64,000 nt of DNA from a virus: positions 1 through 64,000 of the IMG/VR virus record IMGVR_UViG_3300033998_000198. The stretch is one strand, 5' to 3'. A model generated the notes under the pieces. It searched no databases. It had not been told where the DNA came from and saw only the letters and a program-made list of their open reading frames with translations. This document shows, one piece after another, positions 27,096 to 34,651 of the stretch. A program made the translations under genes and the position numbers. The first letter of the stretch is position 1. Each line of letters starts with the position of its first letter.

Positions 27096-28940
27096 ATGGA
27101 TGTTATTTCTATGCAAATAGCAAATAAAGTTCTGAGACGAATGAATACCGAATTTAACGGGGTATATGACAAGTTCGTCGCAACCGCAGGACAGAAGACA
27201 TTCACCACTACGAAAGTGGTAGCTACCGACGGGAATGCTCTAAAAGTATTTGTGGACGGTATCCTGGCTGTAAAAGACATAGATTATACCGTCATAGACA
27301 GTCGAAATATTCAATTTATAAACGGCCTCGAAGCTGGAGCACAGGTTCTACTGACAACTGATGTTGTTGGCGTTCCAAAGTTTGAGATGGTAGCTCCGGC
27401 TTATGACGATACGCAGGTAAAGGCCGATATCAACTCTCTTGCAACAAGAGCTCAGAACTCTGAGAATGCAATTTTTGCATTGCAGACAAGAGTAACCAAT
27501 GCCGAGAGCGAGATCAACAACATCAAATCCGTGTTGGACGAAGACGGTGATGGAAGTATTACAGACACGATAGCCAATATAAAGGCTCAGTGGGAATCTG
27601 CTGACGGCAATCTCACAAACCTGATTAACAACAAGGCTGAACAGTCAGACCTTGAAGCGGTTGAAAACGAGATAGCAGCAGCAAGAGGTCTTAGTTCCGA
27701 CCTTGCAACAGAGCTTAATGCGATCAAATCTTCTATACCCGCTGCATATGATGATTCCGCTCTGTCAGATAGAGTTGCTGATATCGAGGATGAAATCAGT
27801 ACAGCACGGGCAACGCATGCATCCATTGGAGAGAGGATACAAGCAGTTGCTGATCAGATTCCTGTAACTGAAGTTGCAGCCATCAAGAATGAAATAGAGG
27901 CTGCTCGTGGAGGCAAGAACAATCTATCAGAGAAATTATCTGAGATTCAGTTGTCCATTCCTGAAGCATACGATGACTCTGATTTATCGCAGAGAGTCAC
28001 AGCACTCGAATCCAAGAAACTTGATGAATTTGTTCTTGTTGACACGGTAACCGGTTATGAATACAAAATCAAAGTTATAAATGGAGTATTGACTGCTGAT
28101 CTTCTGAAGAAACTTGCTTCAGTTACTGTATTACAGATTGGTACAGGAAACATTTATAAGGGTGACACGGTTGGGTTTACTGCAACTGCCAAGTTTGAAG
28201 ATAATACCGATGCTACATCGAACACTCTGTTTGTATACTCTGTTGATAACGAAACAATAGCAACCATTAATCCTTCAACAGGTGTTCTTACAGCTCTTGA
28301 TGAGGGTAATGTAATTGTAAGTGTAACTGGTACTGCATATGGTGTAAGTAAGTCAAACAATATTGCTATAACCATCATCCTTACAGATTCGCAGGCTGTA
28401 GAGAAGGCTAAAACAAACCTCGATCTTGCCGCATATAACAGCTTGCCAAACCTTGATGCTATAATAGGCAATCTTGTAATGCCGGCCACAATGAACGGCA
28501 CGACTGTAACATGGTCGTCAGATAATGTTTCCGTTATAGCAAACGACGGAACGGTTGTAAGACCTTCCGGACTTGACGGAAATGCAGTTGTAACATTAAC
28601 TGCTACAATCAGCAAAGGAACTGTTAGTGACACCAAGACATTTGTTGCTACAGTAATAGCACTTCCATTGACTGATGCTGAGAAAATTCAGATAGCAAAA
28701 GCAAACCTAACCCTTGGTGACACTTCAGCCGTAATATCTGATCTGACGTTACCGAATACTCAGAATGAAGCAACAGTAACTTGGGTATCAAGCGATCCTA
28801 CTGTAGTGTCTGATACTGGTGTAGTAACAAGACCTGCTGCTGGAAGTGGTGACGCTACAGTAACGCTGACTGCAACTATAACGGTTAACAGTGCAAGTGA
28901 CACTAAAGAGTTCACCGTAACTGTTCTTCAGGAAGAATAA
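27096..28940 (+). CDS. Fiber/adhesin with coiled coils and bacterial Ig repeats
   Basis: 614 aa, ATG 27096 after GGGGTG. Residues about 22-95 are one fiber beta module (VFVDGILAVKDIDYTVI). Residues 105-320 are long coiled coil with an EF-hand-like loop (DEDGDGSITD, 148-157) and three ARG-type motifs (EIAAARGLSSDL, EISTARATHASIGERI, EIEAARGGKNNLSEKL). Residues about 345-425 form a Big_2 Ig domain. Residues about 435-520 and 525-612 are two atrophied Ig (aBig_2-type) repeats: VTWSSDN / VTWVSSD, then VVRPSG / VTRPAAG, then VTLTATI. aBig_2 domains are typical of Paenibacillus and clostridial surface proteins, so host-derived adhesive modules are likely. Confidence 0.72.
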   Translation: MDVISMQIANKVLRRMNTEFNGVYDKFVATAGQKTFTTTKVVATDGNALKVFVDGILAVKDIDYTVIDSRNIQFINGLEAGAQVLLTTDVVGVPKFEMVAPAYDDTQVKADINSLATRAQNSENAIFALQTRVTNAESEINNIKSVLDEDGDGSITDTIANIKAQWESADGNLTNLINNKAEQSDLEAVENEIAAARGLSSDLATELNAIKSSIPAAYDDSALSDRVADIEDEISTARATHASIGERIQAVADQIPVTEVAAIKNEIEAARGGKNNLSEKLSEIQLSIPEAYDDSDLSQRVTALESKKLDEFVLVDTVTGYEYKIKVINGVLTADLLKKLASVTVLQIGTGNIYKGDTVGFTATAKFEDNTDATSNTLFVYSVDNETIATINPSTGVLTALDEGNVIVSVTGTAYGVSKSNNIAITIILTDSQAVEKAKTNLDLAAYNSLPNLDAIIGNLVMPATMNGTTVTWSSDNVSVIANDGTVVRPSGLDGNAVVTLTATISKGTVSDTKTFVATVIALPLTDAEKIQIAKANLTLGDTSAVISDLTLPNTQNEATVTWVSSDPTVVSDTGVVTRPAAGSGDATVTLTATITVNSASDTKEFTVTVLQEE

Positions 28941-28971
28941 CCTGAAGTAGAAGAATAGGAGGTAATGTTAC

Positions 28972-29244
28972 ATGAGAGCGATAGATAGGATGAGACGTCT
29001 CGAAGCAATGACTCTTGGTGTTGCCGCCAACTACGTTGTAGATTATACCTATGACAACAAAGGCAGGGTATCCCAGGAAATTGTAACCGGTGACATCAAT
29101 AAGACAACTACATATACTTATGACGATGCTACCGACAACATTATCACAGAAACAACTGTGGAAAACGGTATAACAATCACCAAGACATACGAATACGATG
29201 AAGCCTCTGGCAATATCGTCAAGGTAACCGTCGTTAAGTCATAA
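28972..29244 (+). CDS. Small YD-repeat protein
   Basis: 90 aa, ATG 28972 after GGAGG. A short basic helix (AIDRMRRLEAMTLG) is followed by three YD-type strands (VDYTYDNKGRVSQEIV, TYTYDDATDNIITE, TYEYDEASGNIVKVTVV). It is nearly a stand-alone version of the YD segment in the protein at 20866. Probably a detachable fiber segment that joins larger fiber subunits; the function is inferred only from composition and position. Confidence 0.58.
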   Translation: MRAIDRMRRLEAMTLGVAANYVVDYTYDNKGRVSQEIVTGDINKTTTYTYDDATDNIITETTVENGITITKTYEYDEASGNIVKVTVVKS

Positions 29245-29262
29245 CAGAAGGGAGGCCATTGT

Positions 29263-29760
29263 ATGGCTGCAAAGCAAGTCGTCAAGGCTGATCAGATAAA
29301 AGGGATGTATGGAGTGTCCCTTGAGGATGACATCAAGATCATTGTCGATAAGGCAATGAATTATGACAAGCCTGTGCAAACCAGAAATGACCTCCCTATG
29401 ACTGATAACCAGGTAGGAGATGTCCGCCTGGTTATGAGCGAAGGAAAGTTCTATCAATGGAACGGAACCGACTGGGAGCCGACTAAGGATATACATATTG
29501 AATCAAGGCAACTTGAATTTACAATTACACAGGACGGCCAAAGCATCATCCCGATAGATATAGAGGTTGGTGTAGTCAATGGAATAGCAAGTATGGACAC
29601 GATACAGCTCCTGGTGAACGGTATCATTCAAAAGAAAAACACAGACTACACAGCAGATATCCAGGACAATAAGGTTGTCATTACATGGATATCACCTGAT
29701 TTTATGCTCGAAACCACTGACTCTGTTCAAGTGGTTTACGATATATTATTACATGAGTAA
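29263..29760 (+). CDS. Fiber protein
   Basis: 165 aa, ATG 29263 after GGGAGG. Residues 35-80 carry the phage fiber pattern NDLP...N-x-VGDVRLV...FYQWNGTDW. Residues about 90-165 are a divergent copy of the fiber beta module (LLVNGIIQKKNTDYTADIQ, then VVITWISPDF). Part of a run of short fiber genes (28972-30868) that look like separately encoded domains of one adhesin. Confidence 0.6.
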   Translation: MAAKQVVKADQIKGMYGVSLEDDIKIIVDKAMNYDKPVQTRNDLPMTDNQVGDVRLVMSEGKFYQWNGTDWEPTKDIHIESRQLEFTITQDGQSIIPIDIEVGVVNGIASMDTIQLLVNGIIQKKNTDYTADIQDNKVVITWISPDFMLETTDSVQVVYDILLHE

Positions 29761-29774
29761 AGGGGAATACCATC

Positions 29775-30512
29775 ATGGCATTGATTAAAGGCAAACAGAT
29801 TCAGTCACTGGCAGCTACCAAGGTAGTTGAAACCAGTGAAAAGCAGTTCATCTCCGCTGCGGAGAAAGCTGCATTTGCTGCCAAACAGGATGCTCTCGGA
29901 TTTGTTCCGATTGATAGTGCTCTTGTAGGTGCAGCTAACGGTGTAGCCGGTCTTGATGCTAACGGCAAGGTGCCATTGTCAGCAATGCCTGACATGTCTC
30001 AGAGCCAAACTTTCGTTAAAACAAACATTGCTGAAAGGGACGCTCTTACGGGGTTAAAGTCCGGAGATAGAGTTATCGTCCTCGACGACGGAGATGGTAA
30101 GAAAGCAGGTTACATATTTGATGGAACTACTTTCTTCAAAGACTTCGACGTTGACTGGGAGAACATCAATCTCCAGTGGAGCAATATTGTTGACGCTCCT
30201 ACTTCAACCACAGCAGAAATTGATGCAGCCGTTGCTAAAACTGCTGAAATCGGTTATGCAAAGACCATCGTTTTGACTGGTATAACTGGTACTACCATCA
30301 ATACCGGTATCAGGACTGATGGAACCGGGGCAAACAAAACCAACAAGACAGACATCGTTCTGGCTGTTAATGGTTATGTTCAGACACCTGGAGCTGACAA
30401 GGATTACACTGTTGCAGAAGTTTCAAACGAACTCGTTGTTACATGGCTTACAAGACACTTCGCTCTTGAGGCTGATGACGAAATCGCAATTACTTTCACG
30501 CAGTTGGCGTAA
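29775..30512 (+). CDS. Tail-fiber-like protein
   Basis: 245 aa, ATG 29775 after AAAGGGG. The N-terminus (MALIKGKQIQSLAATKVV) resembles the attachment start of other fibers. Residues about 52-68 contain the common fiber repeat GVAGLDANGKVPLSAMP. Then come a fold with RVIVLDDGDGKKAGYIFDG and a C-terminal module (IVLAVNGYVQTPGADKDYTV, then LVVTWLTRHFAL) matching that of the previous gene. A host-binding fiber subunit is likely. A hairpin follows at 30528. Confidence 0.66.
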   Translation: MALIKGKQIQSLAATKVVETSEKQFISAAEKAAFAAKQDALGFVPIDSALVGAANGVAGLDANGKVPLSAMPDMSQSQTFVKTNIAERDALTGLKSGDRVIVLDDGDGKKAGYIFDGTTFFKDFDVDWENINLQWSNIVDAPTSTTAEIDAAVAKTAEIGYAKTIVLTGITGTTINTGIRTDGTGANKTNKTDIVLAVNGYVQTPGADKDYTVAEVSNELVVTWLTRHFALEADDEIAITFTQLA

Positions 30513-30527
30513 TCAAAGCAAATGTCG

Positions 30528-30544
30528 GGGGAGCTTGTCTCCCC
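30528..30544 (+). other. Stem-loop after the fiber block
   Basis: GGGGAG (30528-30533) pairs with CTCCCC (30539-30544) around CTTGT, 16 bases after a fiber gene stop. Only a weak T-rich stretch follows (TGATAATTTGA), so termination would be partial at best. Confidence 0.45.
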
Positions 30545-30580
30545 TGATAATTTGACTAATTGATGGTAGGGAGATGACAT

Positions 30581-30868
30581 ATGGCAAGATTAAAGGCGAA
30601 AATGTTGGAAGACATTCCAATCACAAAGATCATACTGAGACAAAGAACACTGACAGATGTTAATGGTACTGTCGACAGTCCACACATTGAAACCATACCG
30701 ATACAAGCTACCGATGATTTTATTGTGCCATATGTTAATGTTCTTATTATGGAAGGCGGTATTTATCGCCAAGCAATTCCAGGAGTAGATTTTATGGTGA
30801 CCTACATTTCACCAAATGAAATGCAGGTTGAACTGTTCTTCTCAGGCAACTGTAAGATCAATTACTAA
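30581..30868 (+). CDS. Small fiber-module protein
   Basis: 95 aa, ATG 30581 after TAGGGAGAT. A basic N-terminus (ARLKAKMLEDIPITKIIL) precedes a beta segment with VLIMEGGIYRQAIPGVDFMVTYI, a stand-alone divergent copy of the module found in the larger fibers. It is the last gene before a likely promoter and the neck genes. Probably a fiber tip or linker subunit. Confidence 0.52.
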   Translation: MARLKAKMLEDIPITKIILRQRTLTDVNGTVDSPHIETIPIQATDDFIVPYVNVLIMEGGIYRQAIPGVDFMVTYISPNEMQVELFFSGNCKINY

Positions 30869-30873
30869 CATAC

Positions 30874-30903
30874 TGGACACATGTGTGTTTTTTATATTAT
30901 AAT
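30874..30903 (+). promoter_or_regulatory. Probable sigma-A-type promoter for the neck/tail genes
   Basis: TGGACA (30874-30879), an 18-base spacer and a perfect TATAAT (30898-30903) lie in the 81-base gap before the gene at 30950. The spacer begins with the palindrome ACACATGTGT (30877-30886, overlapping the -35 box), a possible operator. A similar TATAATTAA sequence occurs at 27040 before the adhesin gene at 27096, there with a weak -35 box. Confidence 0.5.
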
Positions 30904-30949
30904 TAAGATAACGGCTAATGTATAAATTTAGCTTTTGTGGGGGATAGAG

Positions 30950-31768
30950 ATGGCTATAGGGTTCAACGACAGATATGTGGCCACTGAGGGGCAAACCGAA
31001 TTTCATACATCTCGGGATTATATGGTAGGCACGGGTACATTATTTGTTTACGTAAATGGTATCCTTGCTTTTTGTGGCCCTGACCAAAACTACGTAGAAA
31101 CGGACTCCCGCACGGTTACATTCAATTATCCGATGAGCGAAGGAGATGTCGTGGTTCTTACAACCAGCATTGTAAACTCGAACATCGAAATCATTTCTAT
31201 TCAATCCAACCCCTCTCTCCTTACAAAATACGGAGCTGAAAACCGGTTAATAAATAATAACCGGTATACTGTTGAGATCAGGGTTGCAGGAAAGCAACTA
31301 AAATGGTCTTTTACATCACGATATTCACCGCTATACAGCACAGTTCAGAATATTCGTTCCGATCTTGGAGGACTGGCTGATGCGTTTACCAACGACCAAA
31401 TAAACTTTGTCATATACCAGAATAGCAAGGAAGGGTTTGAAATCTATTCGGCAAGATCAGATTATTCCTCTGTAAACGCAATACCGACCTCACTGAAGAA
31501 CTGGGTTCGGTATAAAACCTGTATAGATTTAATATTCGCTGTATATGAAACTATATCGGGAAATGCGGGAAAACGAATGAAAATTATCGGCCCTATGCAG
31601 GTTGACAGAGAAACGAAGATTCCGTTTGTGAACGATATGTTAAAGAAGTTCCAGAGGGCATTTGAAGATGCAGATGTAAAACTTCGTGAGGCGACGAGAG
31701 TGGCTGCATTCGTTAAAGCTGGTACAAGCATGGCTTTCCCGCTCGCATCGAGGGGGTCGTCATTCTAA
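30950..31768 (+). CDS. Probable neck/head-tail connector protein with N-terminal fiber module
   Basis: 272 aa from ATG 30950, preceded by GGGGGAT; the upstream in-frame TTG has no ribosome-binding site. Residues about 1-75 are a beta module of the fiber type (LFVYVNGILAF...NYVETDSRTVTFNYPMSEGD). Residues 90-272 are different: a helical region (WVRYKTCIDLIFAVYETISG, PFVNDMLKKFQRAFEDADVKL) compatible with a head-tail adaptor. The next genes are a neck-like zinc protein and a sheath, so a connector role is inferred. The stop overlaps the next start (TAATG). Confidence 0.5.
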   Translation: MAIGFNDRYVATEGQTEFHTSRDYMVGTGTLFVYVNGILAFCGPDQNYVETDSRTVTFNYPMSEGDVVVLTTSIVNSNIEIISIQSNPSLLTKYGAENRLINNNRYTVEIRVAGKQLKWSFTSRYSPLYSTVQNIRSDLGGLADAFTNDQINFVIYQNSKEGFEIYSARSDYSSVNAIPTSLKNWVRYKTCIDLIFAVYETISGNAGKRMKIIGPMQVDRETKIPFVNDMLKKFQRAFEDADVKLREATRVAAFVKAGTSMAFPLASRGSSF

Positions 31769-32283
31769 TGAAGGTTGATCTTGATTTTAGAGATGAAATG
31801 AATGAATGGATAAGAGATTATGGGGTTACAGTTCTGTACCAGAGAAGCAGCAATTACATAAAGTGTTCATGTGTAGACCCATTATATAAAGCTCCAGATT
31901 CAAGATGCACCAAATGTAATGGTACTGGCAAATTGATTAAAACTCAGAAGTTGAAGATCCTGATGCAGGAGCAATACCCTCCAAACAGAAAAGGACAGAG
32001 AAAAGGACAGTATGATTACTCTCAAGTTGGACAAATATACGCTCCTCAGATAACTTTCTACTTTGTCCATAACGAACCACCTAAAGTAAAAGATATAGTT
32101 TATATAGTCGGTTGGGATAAAGGAAGACCAGTAAATCTTATCAATATGTATGAGATCACGGGATTCCAAGGACATAGAGGGGAAGACGGAAGAATAGAAT
32201 TCTATATGATATCGGCAACAAGCAAGCCAGAACTGATGAGCAGGGGTAAAGAGTATTTAGATAGATTGAGGCGAATGAGATGA
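31768..32283 (+). CDS. Neck/head-closure-like protein with zinc ribbon
   Basis: 171 aa, ATG 31768 coupled to the previous stop. It has a C-x-C-x11-C-x2-C zinc site (C33, C35, C47, C50) ending CTKCNGTG, the DnaJ-type knuckle. A beta-rich part follows (ITFYFVHNEPPKVKDIVYIVG), then NMYEITGFQGHRGEDGRIEFY and a basic end. Zinc-knuckle proteins of this size between portal/capsid and sheath genes are commonly head-completion or neck proteins of Firmicutes myoviruses. The four-base ATGA overlap with the next gene supports joint assembly. Confidence 0.55.
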   Translation: MKVDLDFRDEMNEWIRDYGVTVLYQRSSNYIKCSCVDPLYKAPDSRCTKCNGTGKLIKTQKLKILMQEQYPPNRKGQRKGQYDYSQVGQIYAPQITFYFVHNEPPKVKDIVYIVGWDKGRPVNLINMYEITGFQGHRGEDGRIEFYMISATSKPELMSRGKEYLDRLRRMR

Positions 32284-33830
32284 ATTATGATATCGTATCT
32301 CAGTTAAATACAGTTGAAAATTACGGTAAAGTAATTTACCTTCTTGGTTCCGCAGAAAGCGGGCCTGTCCAAACTCCTGTAAAAGTCAGGACAACGGAAG
32401 TGTTAAAAGATGTCTTCGGCAGCCTCGGTACTATTGTTGAAGCATTCAACCAGATTACAGATGTTGCCGGCAGCAATTGTGAAATATACTGTGTAAAGGT
32501 AACAGGTACGCATGCAACATTGACGATGGATGTAAACGTAAAAGGCCAGAATGTAATCAACGACGGATTTATTATGAAATCCAAATATGCAAATGAGATA
32601 TATAATAACATCTATGTTGCACTTGATAACCAAGGTATGACATTTTATTTTCCAACAGAACTTGGTGGAGGTACAAGACGGTATACTTTCTCCGATTACG
32701 AAATACTCGGCTTGCTAATCAGAGCGATCAATGAAGATACAAAGAAAGGTCTTAACCATGTATGGGTACATGCAACAATAGGACACGGCACACCGCTTGA
32801 TGGATTGCTATTCTCAGTCAATCCATCAATGATGAATTTCTCGGGAGGAAACAGCGGACTGTATTACAGTAAGGACCAATACTGGTTTTGTCTGTGCGAT
32901 ACATATGATTTGCTTGAAAGTGAATATATTGATATAATATTACCATTGGATGCTTTTATGGACGATGTCCATCCGAGATTTTATTACGGTGACCAATTTG
33001 AGTCATCGGTTACATATTCAAGCGACAGAGACTACCTGGATCTTGAGGATTCAGATGGTAGACCGATAACGTTCCATCGGCCGCTTATAGACTTCTGTAA
33101 GAAGCAGATGCGGTTCGGTCTGATTACTCACGGTATCATGGGGTTTAATAAAATTCCAGATATTGAAGAATTGAATAATCAGGCGTATAATTATATTGAT
33201 GTAATAAAAGGAAGTCCGCTCGGAGACCGGATCGGATTCTTGAAAGCACCGGAAACCGACGACGGGTTCTTTATTTCGGTAGTAGCTGGAGAATTGGAAT
33301 ACAGTGATGGTACAATTGCAAACGGCTACACTGGTTATGCTGGCCTTATGGCAAGCACAACAATAGCATCAAGTTTGACAAATAAACCATTGGGAGATAA
33401 GGTCAAGCTGGCAACAACATTCACCAGCGAACAATTAGAGGCTATGGCCAATTTGGGGGTTGTGTCGTTTAGAGACAGTATTTTGAAGGGGTTAGTCGTA
33501 TCGAATGCGGTTACACCTGTAGCTGACATTTCTAATGAACTGCATTACTCATGCAATGTGAGAATGATTCAGTTAACACTATCCTTCATAAAATTACAAC
33601 TCGACAAATTCCTTGGCGAAGATATAAACAAACTCATTGACGACAATGCCATAGACACTACTATCAAAGGTGTGCTTGAGTATTTGAAAGAACAGGATGT
33701 TCTAAAGGATTACACTTACACACAGAATATCGATAGGATAAACGGAGTTCTTCAAATAACTCTCGACCTGAAGACCCTTTACATGGTTGAATCCTGCTCG
33801 GTATCTGCCGAAGCTACATTCAAAGTGTGA
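32280..33830 (+). CDS. Tail sheath-like protein (first of two)
   Basis: 516 aa. The N-terminus has the sheath pattern VIYLLGSAESGPVQTPVKV...VFGSLGTIVEAFNQ, where contractile sheath proteins read G-x-A-x-x-GP...P-x-x-V...FG. The C-terminal half contains GYAGLMASTTIASSLTNKPLGDKV and LEAMANLGVVSFRDSILKG, typical of the region before the sheath C-terminal arm, and a closing strand pair (YTQNIDRINGVLQITLDLKTL). It lies upstream of a second, larger sheath gene. It may be a distal or proximal sheath ring, a sheath initiator, or a divergent paralogue kept for a second structure. Confidence 0.62.
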   Translation: MNYDIVSQLNTVENYGKVIYLLGSAESGPVQTPVKVRTTEVLKDVFGSLGTIVEAFNQITDVAGSNCEIYCVKVTGTHATLTMDVNVKGQNVINDGFIMKSKYANEIYNNIYVALDNQGMTFYFPTELGGGTRRYTFSDYEILGLLIRAINEDTKKGLNHVWVHATIGHGTPLDGLLFSVNPSMMNFSGGNSGLYYSKDQYWFCLCDTYDLLESEYIDIILPLDAFMDDVHPRFYYGDQFESSVTYSSDRDYLDLEDSDGRPITFHRPLIDFCKKQMRFGLITHGIMGFNKIPDIEELNNQAYNYIDVIKGSPLGDRIGFLKAPETDDGFFISVVAGELEYSDGTIANGYTGYAGLMASTTIASSLTNKPLGDKVKLATTFTSEQLEAMANLGVVSFRDSILKGLVVSNAVTPVADISNELHYSCNVRMIQLTLSFIKLQLDKFLGEDINKLIDDNAIDTTIKGVLEYLKEQDVLKDYTYTQNIDRINGVLQITLDLKTLYMVESCSVSAEATFKV

Positions 33831-33840
33831 GGTGCAGACA

Positions 33841-34638
33841 ATGGATATGGGAAACGTCTTCAAGGACGACGAATTGCTTGATAGAGTGTATAATGAATAT
33901 TTCGGAGAGAAGGAAAGCCCTCCGGAAAAAGCTGTACAACAGACTGAAGACCTGAAAGGTTATACATACAGGGAGTACAGCAAACGTAACGGATTAGTTG
34001 AGGGTACCGGCGACATACCTGGTTCAAATAAACAGAGATGGCTTGCGGAAGATAACATAGATGATGTCGATGAACTTGCAGAACACATCAGACTTATACT
34101 GAATGCTGCGTGGGGAGACAATTGGGGAGAGTTTGGTCCTGAGCTGAAAGAGGGTGAAAACCCTGAAGACATTCAGTTACCACAGATAACTTACGACGTT
34201 GTTACGAGGATCATTCCCGACAAGAAACCATTAAAACCTATTCTTATGGATACGGTTCAGGAGATTGTAAACGGGAAGCCCACCGGAGATTATTTTAATC
34301 TCTACCGTCAATGGTTTGACAGCGTAATAGAGTTTAATATCTGTGGAGCGAACAGTCTCGAAACACGACGGCTCATGAAGAAATTCGAGACGATCCTGGC
34401 AACATACACAGGGCATCTCAAGAAAGTCGGAGCAAGCGAAATCCTGTTTCTAAAAGAAGTACACCCAACGCAATCATCAAACTTTCGTGAAGGGATACCG
34501 ATGAAGTGTCTTCTGTACTTAGTCAGGATTGAAAGAATAACAGTAGTCAAGACAAGTACAATCAGGAAGATGGAGTTGGCTCTACAAACAGTTAACAATG
34601 CGGGACAAAATTCCGCACCAAAAACCTATAAACTTTAA
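33841..34638 (+). CDS. Tail completion/terminator-like protein
   Basis: 265 aa from ATG 33841 with TGAGGTG 6 bases upstream; the longer in-frame start overlapping the sheath-like gene has no site. Residues 1-60 are acidic and disordered. Residues about 110-240 are alpha/beta with LPQITYDVVTRIIPDKKPLKP, YRQWFDSVIEFNIC and METILATY-like helix (MKKFETILATYTGHL). That arrangement resembles tail terminator and gp15-like neck proteins that cap the tube and sheath. The assignment rests on position between two sheath-type genes and is tentative. Confidence 0.45.
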   Translation: MDMGNVFKDDELLDRVYNEYFGEKESPPEKAVQQTEDLKGYTYREYSKRNGLVEGTGDIPGSNKQRWLAEDNIDDVDELAEHIRLILNAAWGDNWGEFGPELKEGENPEDIQLPQITYDVVTRIIPDKKPLKPILMDTVQEIVNGKPTGDYFNLYRQWFDSVIEFNICGANSLETRRLMKKFETILATYTGHLKKVGASEILFLKEVHPTQSSNFREGIPMKCLLYLVRIERITVVKTSTIRKMELALQTVNNAGQNSAPKTYKL

Positions 34639-34651
34639 GGAGGAAGCGTAA

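Noticed and set aside
27537-27572. EF-hand calcium protein
   Set aside because: Single DEDGDGSITD loop within a coiled-coil fiber; could bind calcium but does not define an EF-hand protein.
28972-29244. Toxin fragment (RHS/YD)
   Set aside because: Only three YD-like strands, no toxin domain or immunity gene; a fiber segment fits the context better.
30513-30580. Hairpin after a fiber gene as part of a diversity-generating retroelement
   Set aside because: No reverse transcriptase, template repeat or adenine-biased variable repeat is visible in the window.
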